DNA of 64,000 nucleotides from Urechis unicinctus. Taxonomy: Eukaryota; Annelida; Polychaeta; Xenopneusta; Urechidae. The DNA lies in assembly GCA_034190875.2 (NCBI GenBank), contig CM067356.1, positions 54,216,102 to 54,280,101 of the forward strand. The letters are read 5' to 3'. Made by a program: the position numbers and the translations under genes. How positions within the stretch are numbered: the first letter of the stretch is position 1; every line of letters begins with the position of its first letter. The notes beneath the pieces were generated by a model that did not search any database, had not been told where the DNA came from, and was given only the letters and a program-made list of their open reading frames with translations. Below are positions 38,059 through 51,058 of this stretch, piece after piece.

Positions 38059-38274
38059 AAAAATCTAACCTCCATACATGGTAGGTATGTTGTCATAAAT
38101 TGCTGCAGAAAAAAGCGAACTATTATGTTACGACGCAAGCGCAATGTTCATGAAAATAGAGCTGCAGATCAGAACGATAACGAGTGTCCTAGGTGTCACC
38201 GCTCATGCTCTGGAAGGCATATCTTGAAAGGCACGACCTATTCAAAAACCCCAAATCTCTGGGCTCATTTGTGA
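38059..38274 (+). pseudogene. Relic of a C2H2 zinc-finger coding segment, copy A (frameshifted)
   Basis: An open frame runs from 38,059 to the TGA at 38,272-38,274, with an ATG at 38,125. From that ATG it reads a basic start (Met-Leu-Arg-Arg-Lys-Arg), a polar segment, then Cys-x2-Cys (codons at 38,185 and 38,194). Compared with 62,972-63,130 one base is missing just after the Ser-Gly pair near 38,210. In the shifted frame the first His of the finger is at 38,232, but the second His is Asn (38,247). The finger is therefore broken twice. Upstream, TTGCTGCAG at 38,100-38,107 resembles a splice acceptor, so this may descend from an internal or terminal exon. C2H2 fingers bind nucleic acid or protein; which gene or element this came from is unknown. 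Confidence 0.5.
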
Positions 38275-38630
38275 TGATTTAATGCGGAGAAATATTGAAA
38301 GACGAAGGCAGGCATCATCTTAAGGCAATGTACGGGTATATAATTGTCTACAGCGCTCTTGCTGCAAGCCGATGTTAAGGCAGAAGTGTCCTTATTCCGG
38401 TCACAGTATGCGTTTGACCTACCTATCTGAGATGAACAATGACAATAGGATAATCACATTGCGACTTTAAAGTACGCTTTTGTATGCTTATTCATATACC
38501 ACTGCGGAAAATTATCTTGCCAGCTGCCTAGTCTCATATTAACTATAACCGTGTACATTCAAAGCCTTTGCCATGAACCCGGGCACTCACGAGCTACTGC
38601 TATGCATACAATGGCCATTCTACATCAGTT
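38177..38630 (+). repeat. Repeat epsilon, copy A (carries the finger relic)
   Basis: It matches 62,980-63,605. The pair is collinear from the finger through GGGCTCATTTGTGATGAT (38,260 and 63,232), GAAGGCAGGCATCATCT, ACAATTGTCTACAG-like, TGAGATGAACAATGACAATA and GCCTTTGCCATGAACCCGG to AATGGCCATTC. Copy A lacks about 165 bp found in the other copy between the finger and GGGCTCATT. A second frame, stop-bounded in both copies, ends with the same residues (LSEMNNDNRIITLRL then stop). Copy A has an in-frame stop earlier in it. Confidence 0.85.
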
Positions 38631-39414
38631 AATACCTACTCATCGACACGGATAGGTCCATTGTTGCATGAGCAAGCAATTTTGATCGCATAGACATGTT
38701 ACTGAATCAGTCACACAACGGGTGTATATGTAATGTGTCAAACCACGCATAGAAAGTCGTCACGGTATTATGAATGGACATAACTTTATGGGGCTAACTT
38801 ACGTTCTACTGAGAACAAAACACTAACAAAAGACTTGTGGGCATATTGCATTCAATGGGATCTTTCTAACTAGAGTCACATCCGAATTTATATAGTTATT
38901 TTGACATTGTATATGAATGATACACAGCATCAACCCAAAAAATTATTAGTTGGCCACGTTGAGCAGTCAGACACACATCGACTACTATTCGGGCGGTATT
39001 CATAAAGAATATGTAGTCCGCAACAGCCATGGTGTCGACTAACCCAACTGACATGCCACATATGATTGAATGCGTCGTTTGCGAAGGCAAATATCAAATA
39101 CTGCCTCTTAGGAACAGGGATAACACGGTCACTGTGGCATTGAGACAGGAAAAATAAGGTTCATGATATCATAGCCAGAGGCGTGCAAACACACCTTTTT
39201 TGGCTGCAATCTTGAATCTTTTGCTTTTTGTCAAATGAAGCTCTGCACACTAGGTGAAGTGACTTATGAACCACACGCCCGAATATTAGGAGCACATAAA
39301 GCACGTAATTAGTGGGTAGAAAAGGATATTTAAAATGTTCAGTATTAGCCATATTAACATTGACTGCACTACAGTCGCCGGAGAACATTTAACACTTATT
39401 ATAGAATACTAATA

Positions 39415-39540
39415 TCTAATCAATAAACCAACTACCCCGTTAGATTCCTTGCTTTGTTAGATGGGAGATTTCGTACGCCTTACCATCGATTGCTTGGATG
39501 CAGTGTAATATTTCAAATTCATTAAGAAACGTTGTACCGG
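39415..39540 (+). repeat. Repeat delta-adjacent block, copy A
   Basis: It matches 42,615-42,740: CCA(A/T)C..TACATTCCTTGCTT-like, a GGGAGATT/GGGGACTA block with ACGCC(T/A)TAC, ATCG(A/G)..TCGG, then TGTAATATTTCAA. It lies immediately upstream of delta part 2 copy B. Confidence 0.6.
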
Positions 39541-39649
39541 AGGAGTGGTTAGTAATTCTACGCTCTCCAATCACATTTGAGTTTGCCTCATCCACATTCA
39601 CATGCTTGAACCATGTGTATAGGTTGCGAGTTGTCATTCGGAGAATTGC

Positions 39650-39985
39650 CTGGTTGCTATGAGATTGTTAACTTAATGTTCCTTGAAAATGATCATATGA
39701 ATGATCTGCTATTGTAAACAATGATGGAATAGCCAAGAAAATTAAAGTAGCTAAGGTCGTTAACACATCGGCTTGTATACTACAATCCAAGATAATGACA
39801 ACGTTGCTTACCTATTGTTTAAGAAAAGTAATTAACTATTCACTTGTTATGCAGCTCCTGAGGGCAGTGTAAGCAGATCAGTATCAGGCACTATGTAATT
39901 TGAACCACCAAAGCGGTTAAGTATTGAAGCAAAAACATGTTTTTGACGAATGTGCAGTCAGTTAAAGCCAGTTTACTTCTAGTCA
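39650..39985 (+). repeat. Repeat delta, part 2, copy B
   Basis: Second copy of 17,975-18,250. It contains small insertions, for example in the segment after TGGTTGCTATGAGA. The two copies keep the same end near a GTGCAGTCA word (39,952 and 18,239). Confidence 0.7.
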
Positions 39986-39989
39986 GCTC

Positions 39990-42610
39990 AATGTGATAAG
40001 AATACACCCATTGCAAACCTTGCTATTCCTTCTTTCAAGTAGTCAATGAATATGCTTAAGTACGCTCAATAAACTTATGATTCTAATAAAACCCACCATT
40101 AACATTCGCTTTGCAATGTACGAAATGTATCGATCAAAGCCTAGTCATATCGACCCTGAAAGCGATGTGCATTTTAAGGAGGAGGTTCAGTCATGCTCAC
40201 ATATTATTTACTGACTGTGTGATCGGAAAATGTGTTATATATCATTGTAATTAATATATCGCTCTTACGCAGAGTGCCGTCAAAATATGTACGGGACTTT
40301 TAGCTAAATGAAGTGCCAGATGACCTATACCGAATTGATCAAACCAGCAATCCAATTACGTGCAATATTGTATCCATTGATCAATATATGCTGATAACTC
40401 GATCATGAAAGGTGTTTACGGGTCATCCAATGCAAACACGTAGTCCACGTGGCAGCACGAAATTATTCATTCTCCAAACCGTGCACCATGATGTTCACAG
40501 GATAACAGCACCATTCGTCGTCCTCAAACTAATACAAACATTTGGTATATCTCTGCGATGAGTATGATAAACATTCAGTGTCAACAAATTCTCCTTTATA
40601 AACACAGATACAGGTACAAATTACGAAACATAGGTGCAAATATGAAACATAGGTACTGTACATTGCTGTACTCATTTCATAGAAAGGTATGTTTAATTAC
40701 ATATTAAGTCACGATCTTTTAAGTACAAAACATTTCTGTAATTTTTCTGCTGCTCATTGTAGTCAAAATTATCTTGCTTACAAAGCAATGCTCAAATACT
40801 GGGTGCACATAGGACCGCTTGTAGTCATGTCGGGTTCCCAAAAACATGTGTTTACGATCTGAAGATAACTAGAGCATTGTATTGCTATGTCATATTAAGT
40901 CAAGGGCTGGTGAAAATATCCGTCGAATTGATCTGCTAAATAAACAATTACATAATTTTGTTTGGTATGTTTTTCTTCCTGTGGTTCAAAGAGAGCAATC
41001 AGTCGTTGGGAATTACCCAAAATGATGAATATTGACGAATGGATATCGATTACATTGCGACCGGTACATCATTTATAATTACAAAAGTCCATTAGGATAA
41101 CGGATTGAATGCTTTTCGTTCACGAAGTGCTATGACAAGATCCGTCAGGTCTATGGAAGTTTTCATATCGAAGAGACTCTTCCATGGTAACTGATGAGGG
41201 AACAGTTTTAAATCTTTCTAGTGGGAACCCAGTGCGGATTCCATACAAGATTGTTTTGACTTGCGCTATTGAAGTAACCTTTTGCCATATATTAACCCAC
41301 ATTTCTATTGACTATGATAAAATCAGGCCTCGGATTGCAAGGTGACAAGGGGAATTTGGTATATTCAAATCCGAGGACGGCACAGAAGTGCTCTTGCTTA
41401 AAAATTGATTAAATCCAACAAATGGGAGATAAGGTACATTTGCTGACTCGGCTTTTATTGTAAATGCATCAATAGAATCGATCAGTAAGAAAATGCGTTA
41501 ATATGATTGGAATAGTCTTATGAAGTCAAGGGCTGGTTACATGAATGCATCCATCAAACACAACAACTTGTGTTCGGTAATCCATAGTGCCGCAAATCTG
41601 TTGTATTTATTACCCAGTGCATTTCAATGGGGTTGAATATTGTTGCAATAAATTAAAACCTTCTGTTATTTGTTGCAGACTTCCCGTCGCTCTTAATTAT
41701 CAGCAATTTAACTTTGATTACTTGTACTTATCAAGCAATCGTTTGGTATCGCTACATGAGCTTGACCAACAAATAATGAACCCTAGCACTAGCCGGGAGT
41801 TCGGCCACCCAACAGATGAACCAGTTATGACAATTTTGTACTGAGCAGCAAGCAGTAATGAATGAGCTTCATCCATGTGAGAATTTGGTGCTTTAGACCC
41901 ATGACTGCACGTTTCCCTTCAAACGTATCGCAAACCAACAGTTGATTGCTACATTTATATTAAGCTTGTTTATTTCGGTGCTGCATTGTTTGTTTTTGCC
42001 ACCGCAAACATGTGTATCCGTCAACGGAAGTTTGGATAAAGATGGGTAATGGATCAAACCCCATCAATCATGATAAAATGACGGAATAAATACCTATCAA
42101 TCAGTTATGAAACAGCATAAAGTGCGTTTAAGACTGAAGGGTAATGTAGTAGGACTTAATTAGATATGTTGTGCACTTACTTTGCTCGTAGGTTGACTCG
42201 CCTATTTCAGCACGCCTACCAGGTTGTGTTGTTTGATGTTGTAGCAGTGAATTGAAAGGTCAACGTAGACGTGTTGCGCTAGCTGGTAACTCATAATATG
42301 CAGTAGAAAGAAGGCATATCTGAAATGCGCCTGAAATGAACTGGCGTTAGCAAATGAAATAATTGCCAACACATACATAGGCTGTGCTAACAACATAATC
42401 GACTATAGCTGGTTAGAATAGCATCTCTCCTATCTGCGCAGTTGAACTGCTATTTATTGCACTTTCACACTTAAAGTCTGATCAATGCCCATTGTTTCCA
42501 TGTTAACATGTGTTTCAGTTCACCATGCAACGAACCCTTTACAATACGCACAATATACGCCAAGGGACACTTTAAGCACCTAATGTATTCAAGGGGATAT
42601 TACAGTAACA
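39990..42610. other. No recognisable gene; minor repeats
   Basis: Small items only. AAACATAGGT occurs twice at 40,626-40,655. A 25-30 bp related segment around TCAAGGGCTGGT occurs at 40,904 and 41,526. CCTCGGATT (41,328) faces AATCCGAGG (41,368) as a 9-bp inverted repeat. The 85-codon frame at 41,587-41,844 has no visible domain. Confidence 0.35.
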
Positions 42611-42614
42611 ATCT

Positions 42615-42740
42615 GATAAATGAACCATCCACTCCAGTACATTCCTTGCTTCGCTTAATGGGGGACTATAAACGCCATACTATCGGCTCCTCGGGTAAAT
42701 TGTAATATTTCAATATCACAACTAGAGCGTTACGCGGTAA
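42615..42740 (+). repeat. Repeat delta-adjacent block, copy B
   Basis: Second copy of 39,415-39,540, in the same orientation 3.2 kb away. The similarity fades after about 42,780, near a CCTATCACATTCG-like word. Confidence 0.6.
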
Positions 42741-42744
42741 CCAA

Positions 42745-43676
42745 TAAGTTGAAAGTCATTCAATTCAAGCCCTATCCTATCACATTCGTGTTTGAACTTC
42801 GACTATTCTAATACGCGTCAACCATTGGTAACTAATTTGGCATACTTCCATAGTAATTCGCTGTTTGACCAATCAACATACGACATAATGAAATGCATCT
42901 ATCCATAATTGATTATTTAATTGGTCATTAGTAACTAAATCAATATTTCGGAATGAATGCATTTTGGTAAAATATACGTCACATGATATCTACTACGATA
43001 CCGACTGATAAAATATCTTGACTTATACAGTCCGAATGAAGGTTTTCGAGGATGTTCTTACAGCGCCATATTCATCATAATGCGGGTGTTTTTGGTCCAT
43101 AGGTCCAGTTAGTAGGTTCCTATTTAGTGCAATATTTCATGGGGAAATCATTCATGCTCATAATTGAACAAATCATCAGTTAGTCGACCAGTAATGAATG
43201 GCATCATATACAGCATCAGCTAGTTGTCATCGTGGTACATATGATATGAAGCTGTTATCCTCACAATTAATAACCTTAGATCGAGAGTCTTAAGTCTTGT
43301 CGACATAATGGATTATTTAGTCTAGCAATATTTAGAAATCTATTAAATACCACATAGTTCTATCCACATCACCACAAGTAAATATTGCTTGGAATATCTG
43401 GTCACTTCTCTAGTATTAGTCGGTAGTCATAATGTTGTGGTTTAGATCACCCTAACATTGTTAAATGGACATTAAAAAAAAATGTATTCATCTAATAATG
43501 AATAGCTCATTGCACTAATCTCGAAGTCTCCGGGCATTTTGGTAATCAATTTCGTACGCATTGAAAATCGTATTCATCGATGTTCTGACATTTTGTCTCG
43601 TAATTCGCATGACCAGCAACATTAGCAATAATCGAATTACCTCCTAGTAGTGCATGGCTCACCAATGATAAGCATA
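42745..43676. other. No recognisable feature
   Basis: AT-rich, with weak resemblances to the delta blocks but nothing I can align firmly. Confidence 0.3.
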
Positions 43677-43775
43677 ATCAATCCGATGTACTAATTATCT
43701 TAACAGCCAGAAAGACCATTCAAAGATGTGCAGCCCCCGGTTATACCACTGTTATGACGACAATGTATCTCATAT
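43677..43775 (+). repeat. Repeat delta, part 1, copy B
   Basis: Second copy of 17,672-17,770; see the shared AATCAATCC and CAAAGATGTGCAGC words. It ends around CTCATA(T/C) near 43,775. Confidence 0.55.
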
Positions 43776-43929
43776 ACAGAAACTAGCGACACTGAATTTT
43801 GGCCAATATGACAAGCTTGATGGGTCTATCGATTTTTCATTTATGGTACATAATCAACGTATCATGATGTAAGCTGATCAGTATACGTATGCTATGGTTT
43901 AGGATCCGAACTCGGTTTACAGTCACAAC

Positions 43930-44365
43930 AAATCCATTGCACTAGAGCATTAGCAATGGCCACATTGTCAAATGGTAAAATGCTTACTGTGTAATTCAGG
44001 ATGTTAGGTTGCCTTGTGTATCATTGTGCCCTTCGTTCTTTTTTGCTGCTCAAATGATAAAGGAGTAACCTAAATTTGTTTTAAAGTAAAATCAGTTAAA
44101 CATTTCAATCAGTTTAATTTTCCTGATGGCTTTGTGTTTATGTCAGTATGGATATGAGCGTTTGTGGTTTGGATCATTCACCAACATTACCTGTATCAAC
44201 AAATGACGTCATAAAACTGATACGATAAAACAATTACTGAAATAACTTCACTTCACCAGTACCCCTATTATAAATACATGCTGCTTGGCAACGTCCACAC
44301 TCGTCTGCTTGTTAGTTGCAGCCCATTTGTCGCCATTACAACAAACATTCTCTTATTTCCCATAC
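43930..44365 (+). repeat. Repeat zeta, copy A (with 290-bp spacer)
   Basis: GCACTAGAGCATTAGCAATGG at 43,939-43,959 and the following CCACATTG match 45,692-45,733. TACATGCTGCT (44,275), CGCCATTACAACAAACAT-like and CTTATTTCC then match 45,749-45,845. In copy B the two halves are adjacent; here about 290 bp separate them. Confidence 0.65.
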
Positions 44366-44369
44366 TCGC

Positions 44370-45690
44370 GCGTCCAGAACATGACAATTTATATATAACC
44401 GCATATATTTGGTACGCATGGTATATATATTTGATGCTAATCAAGGTAAAGTGCAATCGCTGAACAACGTGTGAGGTGCCATCAAAATGTGCAAAACATG
44501 TTCTGTAAAACAGTGATATCTTCTTGATATTTTCTTGAGATGTAGGAAAATGATCCAACTCATGGGCCTTACAAAGCTCTTGTATAGCATATACAATATT
44601 CAATGCCCCTTCATCAATGTTCCGTTGCTAGCAATCTCATCAAAAGTAATGGTTTTGTCGTAAATCATGACAGTACTACGATTGACAATACTCGTAACAC
44701 ATCTTATATCACTGCCTAGCAACTAAGATAGGTACGTCCTTTTTGCTTTCCGTTGATAATTGATTTATTTAACAGTCATTCAGTCAGATTAGTTTCCGCT
44801 GTTATCTTCGCGCATTTTTGTAATACGACAGTCATCTAAAAGACAAATACAAAAATGGGTCATTCATCACGTTATCTCTGCAAGATGACCCGTTAATTAT
44901 AAGATTATTCCAAACTGTGTTACATATATACTGCCTTGTACACCATGCAATTGTGACCAGCTTGCTGCCCAATGCGCCGGTTACGAATAACAAATAAGTC
45001 GTGCCTATCACCGTAAAAAACATTTGACCACACTGGGCCCCTATGCGGTAGCACTTAATAACCTACTTTTTTATCAATCGACTGCCTGTGGCTTATGATG
45101 CAGGAAGCTATGTGCTTAAGCAATGTTGTCAGAACCGGTTTGTCTATCAATGTTCATATCGTGTTATACTGTGGGGCATGTGCACGCTATTCACGCATGA
45201 GGACGCCCACGTAGCCCACTGTCCAACGAATATACGTAATCAACTCTCATACATATGTTAAAGGCAACTAACAAAATACATGTCACACAGATTGTTTGCA
45301 TCTTTATCAAATTGCGTTGCGTTATGACGCGGTTGCGTCCTGACCCTTGTTGCGTGTTTTGCATGCTGCGATTCATCCCGGTTGCGTGATGACTCACTCT
45401 GTTTACGGCATCACCAGGGGATATTGCCTTAAATAATAGAAGACTACTCCAGTATAAATCAAAAGTCATTATGCTCAAACGTCGTAGAATTTTTTGTTGC
45501 ATAGTTGTAAATATTTTAAGATGAACATGTATGAGCTGCATTTAATCAACGTGCAAACAGTAGATGGGCACCCTGAGTTGTGATACCTACAGTCAGCTGC
45601 TCGTAAGCGATTACAAGGTATCTTAACTTATATGATGAACTTCCAGACGTAATCGATAGAGATAGGTTTGCAATGATTTAGTATAAATCG
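44370..45690. other. No recognisable gene
   Basis: Minus-strand frames of 111 (44,268-44,603), 63 and 116 codons (45,191-45,541) occur. The first overlaps repeat zeta. None shows a domain, and their lengths are within what AT-rich random sequence gives over this window. Confidence 0.35.
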
Positions 45691-45691
45691 A

Positions 45692-45845
45692 GTGCATTAG
45701 AACATTAACATCTGAATTAATGGCCACATTGCCAAGTGTTAACCCGCCTACATGCTGCTCTGCAATATATCAACTAGTCGTCACTTGTCATAGCGGCGTA
45801 TTTGTCACCATTCCAACAAACATGATCTCATATTTCTTACTCTTT
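45692..45845 (+). repeat. Repeat zeta, copy B
   Basis: Compact copy of 43,930-44,365. The 67-codon plus frame (45,720-45,923) spans it and is not kept in copy A. Confidence 0.65.
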
Positions 45846-45849
45846 CCAT

Positions 45850-48770
45850 GGAAATCGGTTTGCTTAATACTATCAGCACTAGCAGCAAAAACGGCCAGGC
45901 GGAATGAACGCTGTATACGGTGAAGCAAACCAATATGCGCATACTGCTTGCACCCACTGTATGCATAAGATCGCCCTGCAGTCACAAACGTGACATCGGC
46001 CTTGACATTGAAAAAAAGCGAACACTGCCTTCACCGCAGATAATTTGTGTTCATTCAATCCGATGATTTCAATTGTGTCCATACTCTATTCTTAAACACA
46101 CATTAACACATATCCCATAATTTGGCATCGTTATTCTTAATCCTAGAAAGTCTTTACAAGTAGAAAACGTTGCGTAATAATACTGTGTGCTTTCAGATTA
46201 CCTTCTTTTGTGTGGTACAATGCCGTACTGTGACGTACTGCCCGATAAGCCATGTAATTGTAATCGGAAGCGGAACAGTAAGGCAATTATGCATAACAAA
46301 TAGGTCATTGCTTACAATAGAATAATCATGTATCTTTTTTTACCCGTCTGCAACTCAATCTATGTGTAATACTTAACAGCTATTTAACTGTTATTTTATT
46401 ACCAGCTATTTGCTACGTCGTGACCTGTATGTATACGGTCCTATGCCTCAACCAGAGTTTTAAAGCCTCCAGCGGTATGGTCTTGACAGAGCCGTTTTGG
46501 TAGGGTGTAGAATGCGGCTGGGGGCTGGGAGTGGCGAAAAGTGGCACCTCTGAATTAACGGTGGGTATGCTAATAACTGAAACGGACACACGATAAAACG
46601 CGACATAGCAACAGAAGGTGGTATATTTCGCCTTATATGCGTCTCAGTAAAGCGCTACTGTTCTTCAGTGGCACTATTTCTGACGTTTCAATGGCTGATA
46701 TATGCTGAAATATCTGACCATGTAAACGGCTGTGGCGGCGGTTTCGTGCTAATATGCTCGGTTGCATACACAAAATGTCAACAAAACAGACATGACGAAT
46801 TTGGCTAATCTTAATGCTCGCGACGCAAGTGCAATTTGCTGGCAGATGTGTGCAAATAATTGTGAGTGAAAATCAAGCGGAACGAATTGTGTGCCTATGC
46901 AGGGACCCCTATATTTGCTCTACTAAACTTGCTATAGTGACTGCCAATCTTTTTTTTTTGGTTTTTGCTGTTGCTTAAAACATTGTGTCTACTATCAATA
47001 TGAAGACTTCATTCAAGGATAAAGGAATGCCTTGATAACACATTTATTGCAGTCCATTATCTGCTTAGGAGGTAAAACCATTCGCAAATAAACTTTTGTC
47101 ACGCAGTGATAATATGTGAAAATTGCATCTGACCACAAGGTTCATTTTTAGTGAATAAACCAGCCTAGCTCCGGGCGATTCAGGGTGTTATTAACTTGGC
47201 GAGCATCTCATTTCCCGGTGCAAAACATGAAGTTGCCCTGTTGCAAAACAAGACGACTTCTTGGTACTGTGATGTCATAGGTTTTATTAGTACATATTTG
47301 CTACATGGCATTGTGTGTTTTCTGATACGGGAGATGATTTAGGAATTAAGTGCAGTTGCCCCATTTATTAATCATACCTCTTTGATCATCATGATTCCAT
47401 CTAATATGGTGTTAACGTCAATTTGATTGGTCGCTCGATCTATCTATTCCGAATTCCAATATTTGTAACGTCTACAAGAACACTGACAAAACGAAGGCAT
47501 TTCTTGGTTGCGTTAAAATATCACCAGAAATAGCGTTGATGGTTCTACTAGGTGCCGTAGAACACTTGAAATGACGAGCATTCACTGATATCTCCTCGCA
47601 GCAGCGTCACAGACGTGCAAACCTGTCAGTTGTTTCAAGAGTTGTTCAATAGGAGTATCAACAACTTCTGATGTAACCACAAAGTCTCTTCAGAGTCTTT
47701 GATCAGCGTTGTATTATTGCCCATGATGGCAGTCACAGGTATTACAACTCCGGTAATTGCTCATTGTACGAATGCCTCCCAACATATAGTCTGTCGTGTG
47801 TGACTCGTCCCCATACAAGGACAATGAGCGGTCATAACGGTTGTAAGTATTGCAACCGACGATCTGACAAACCGTGTTGCAGTCAAAAATCCATGACGAG
47901 TTCCAATTCACTTGGTTCATTTATACGCTGGAAATTACATGTTGTACGTCAATAGTAAAAATATCCCATCATCCGAGCGCCAGCAGCTAAATGTCAATAT
48001 ATAATCGACCGAGGATGTTAATGACGCCACATCCCTTATTAATGATTCCTCATTTATCATAGTCTATGCCGTTGAATGGCTGGGCTACCCAATAAGTCTA
48101 CTGACAGCAACATACATTTATGACAGTATTTCTTAGTTACTTAAGTTCTGTGGCTTAAATCGAGTCCTTAATCATGATCGGTGCTTCAACCTACATGAGA
48201 TCGCTAGTTGGCATTACGTTATTGTCATTTCTCATTGGGTGACAACACCAATCAAATTATTCTAAACACTCTTGCCATACTAAGATGGAAGACCATCAAG
48301 GCAGTAAGTGGGGTCAGCGACATAATATGGAGTGATGGGACAATTCATGTTGAATATATATATCAATAACAATAATAACTTATTTGAAGTAAATGATGTG
48401 AATATCACAGCTTTCCGCAACAATAACGACAAACTACATGGGAGGAAATCAGCCAACATGGTACCTTAATGTGCATGTGGTTATATTAGCAAGGCACATA
48501 GACCAAAACCATCTGTATCAAACTACATGCTGTATCAACATATTGCTTTTATGCTGCATAGTGGGAGGAGACAGCCGTCGACACAAGCAGCGTAGATTGC
48601 TTGTTACAATTTGAGCATTGCTGACTCGGGAGTGAGGACTGCTATTCCTAAATGACTCATTCTATATCCGCGGTCTGCATACTGACTGCTGAGTAAAAAA
48701 TCGAACGAGAGTTGTAAGCAGCATATGTTATTTACCCACATGATAGCCCCGGTAACCAACTGGTCTAATA
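45850..48770. other. No recognisable feature
   Basis: Mixed AT-rich sequence. A 63-codon Cys-rich plus frame at 47,764-47,955 overlaps a minus frame of similar length; neither has a convincing finger spacing. Confidence 0.35.
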
Positions 48771-48775
48771 ACTCA

Positions 48776-48903
48776 TCGCATGAAATGATAATATCATCAA
48801 TGCCATAGGTCAAGCAACGAGTAACCGAATATATATATGATCGCATGGAATGATGATATTACCAATGCCATGGGACAAGGAACGTGTCACTGAATATATA
48901 TGA
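48776..48903 (+). repeat. 65-bp tandem duplication
   Basis: TCGCATG(A/G)AATGAT(A/G)ATAT at 48,776 recurs at 48,841. It is followed in both by CAATGCCAT(A/G)GG and ACTGAATATATAT-like or ACCGAATATATAT ends. Confidence 0.85.
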
Positions 48904-50310
48904 TGATAGCAATTACATTAATGCATGCGAGGCCCAGCAGTAACCTTACATAACACATGGTCAAAGTTTTATCACGTGGAAACAATGAACCCTACCTAGT
49001 GCCTGTTTTATTATGGTTCTACAGTGAAGGATCCGAAGAGCAGAAGTCGGTGTATCCTGAATCATATTGTCATCAACATTAAAATAAACCTTATTTAAGA
49101 TTCTTGTGATCGCCAGTCATGCTGGTTGGCAGCAACTTATCGGCACGTTTGAATTATAGCATAAAGTACTAAACCGCCTTGCAATGTATTATGCATTGGG
49201 TATGCGCAATATTCCCCAGGCTGCTTATAGTAAACTTGCATCATTAACGACCACCGGACCTCAATGATTATTCCAGCTGGTTATTCATTGTGCATCTAGC
49301 ACCAATTTTGTCAGTCCCTTTGCAACCACATATTCCCTATTCCCGTGAAAAAGGCCCCTGCCACTAAATGTGTTGATATTGTTGTGATGTGATCCACAAT
49401 CATGTTTTTACATTTGTTAAATGAATCTCATTTTAGAACATATGTGAGCACCTTGCATGACAGGGCACTGCCTGATCCGAGAGCTATAACTCAAATTGAT
49501 GGTGTGACTGCGTGATAATGCGATCTCAAATGTCTCTAAGGATTAGCACTTCACAAAAAATCCCTAATTCGTTTTGCGCCTATTTATTCTATTATTCAAT
49601 TTTGCCAATGTAAAACATGAATAACATGTATAGAAATTATTGGAAGAAATTGGACAAGATTTAGCCGTACTGGCCATCAATTCCAAAGCGGTAGCATAGT
49701 CGTCACCGCATGTTTGATATGCTAGACGATTCAGCGGTTTGCATAACTTATGGCGTGGTGTCTGAATAATTCAATTCAATAAAAGGGTTGAATAACTGCT
49801 TGAAACCCGTGCCTGTATCCTTCAAGTTACATAGTTGCATAGTATAGTCAGCAGTACACGCTACATAACTTCGTTCATAACTTGGCGGAAAAAAAATAAA
49901 CGGTATTTGGAAACGTCCTCAATGTCTTGAGTTAGCCATAAACCCTGTCAGCTATCAGACAATGAAGCACAAACACTCTCTGATAATCAACCCACAACCA
50001 TCTGAGGGTCAACCATTATATAACAACGTCCTGCTTCTACTTTAGATCATAGGAACTGGTCGAAAGGGATATGGACGTTGCATAATGGTCGAATGGAAAA
50101 ATGGAAGTTGCCTGTATAATTAACTCGGAGTAATTGCTTCTAATCCTCTCGATATGGATATCATTAGAGCAAATTGCACAGCATATATAATTATTACAAT
50201 TCACGCATGTCACTGCTGTCTGATTCCGTCCGTGGGAAAGGGGGCATATTGTACAGAGACAATACTCAATTATACCAGCATGCATGACTGAATATTTATT
50301 AAAATATGCT
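48904..50310. other. No recognisable feature
   Basis: No gene, RNA or repeat copy was identified. The 82-codon minus frame at 50,037-50,285 has several Cys residues but no recognised pattern. Confidence 0.35.
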
Positions 50311-50313
50311 ACC

Positions 50314-50430
50314 TACAGGGCGAGTACATTAGTAATTCCGTTCATAACGTACAACTATACTTGAACAAGCTCACTGATACTACACGGCGAGCACAGTAGT
50401 AATTCCGTTTATGACATTTTTCTACAACAG
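50314..50430 (+). repeat. 67-bp tandem duplication
   Basis: TACAGGGCGAGTACATTAGT at 50,314 and TACACGGCGAGCACAGTAGT at 50,381 are followed by AATTCCGTT(C/T)ATGAC-like sequence in both units. Confidence 0.8.
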
Positions 50431-50433
50431 ACG

Positions 50434-50457
50434 TTGTATATGTATATATGTATATAT

Positions 50458-50489
<32 letters not shown>

Positions 50490-50493
50490 TTAT

Positions 50494-50524
<31 letters not shown>

Positions 50525-50694
50525 TATATTTATCAAAATATATCTATATATATATATATAAGCGTAAATTTACATATTGTTCATATATATATATATATAT
50601 ATATATATACATGAATATATATATGTATATTTATATATATATATGTTTACACATTAATATATATATACATATGCACTAAATATACATGCATATA

Positions 50695-50782
<88 letters not shown>
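50434..50782. repeat. AT-rich microsatellite cluster ending in (GA)n
   Basis: Interrupted TATA runs at 50,434-50,670 lead to a pure run at about 50,695-50,750. This is followed by GATAGAGAGAGAG to 50,782. Minus frames reading Tyr-Ile and Ser-Leu repeats are artefacts. The cluster lies just past the 3' end of the minus-strand LINE relic. Confidence 0.97.
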
Positions 50783-50786
<4 letters not shown>

Positions 50787-51058
50787 AGATGTTGATTGCA
50801 GATTGTTTTGTCAACAACAATAACATATGATACATTATCAGTGTCAAGTAAGATAAGATACGCGAGACATCATGAGTCGTATGCGTCCTCGTATCATTTT
50901 CCAAAGAATAAATTTCGTTTAAGAGATGAACATTGAGCAGAATCAAGAATAATTGATCATACACTTTTGGGTATAGTACTGTAAAAATAAAACAAAACCA
51001 TATGCCAGGAGATCATACTGCATACAATGTAGTTGGCAAGACAATAAATTCGTAGAGC

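Noticed and set aside
45191-45541. 116-codon minus frame
   Set aside because: No motif or homologous copy; chance length.
47764-47955. Cys-rich frame as a possible zinc-binding protein
   Set aside because: Cys spacing fits no family that I know, there is no His partner pattern, and a minus frame overlaps.
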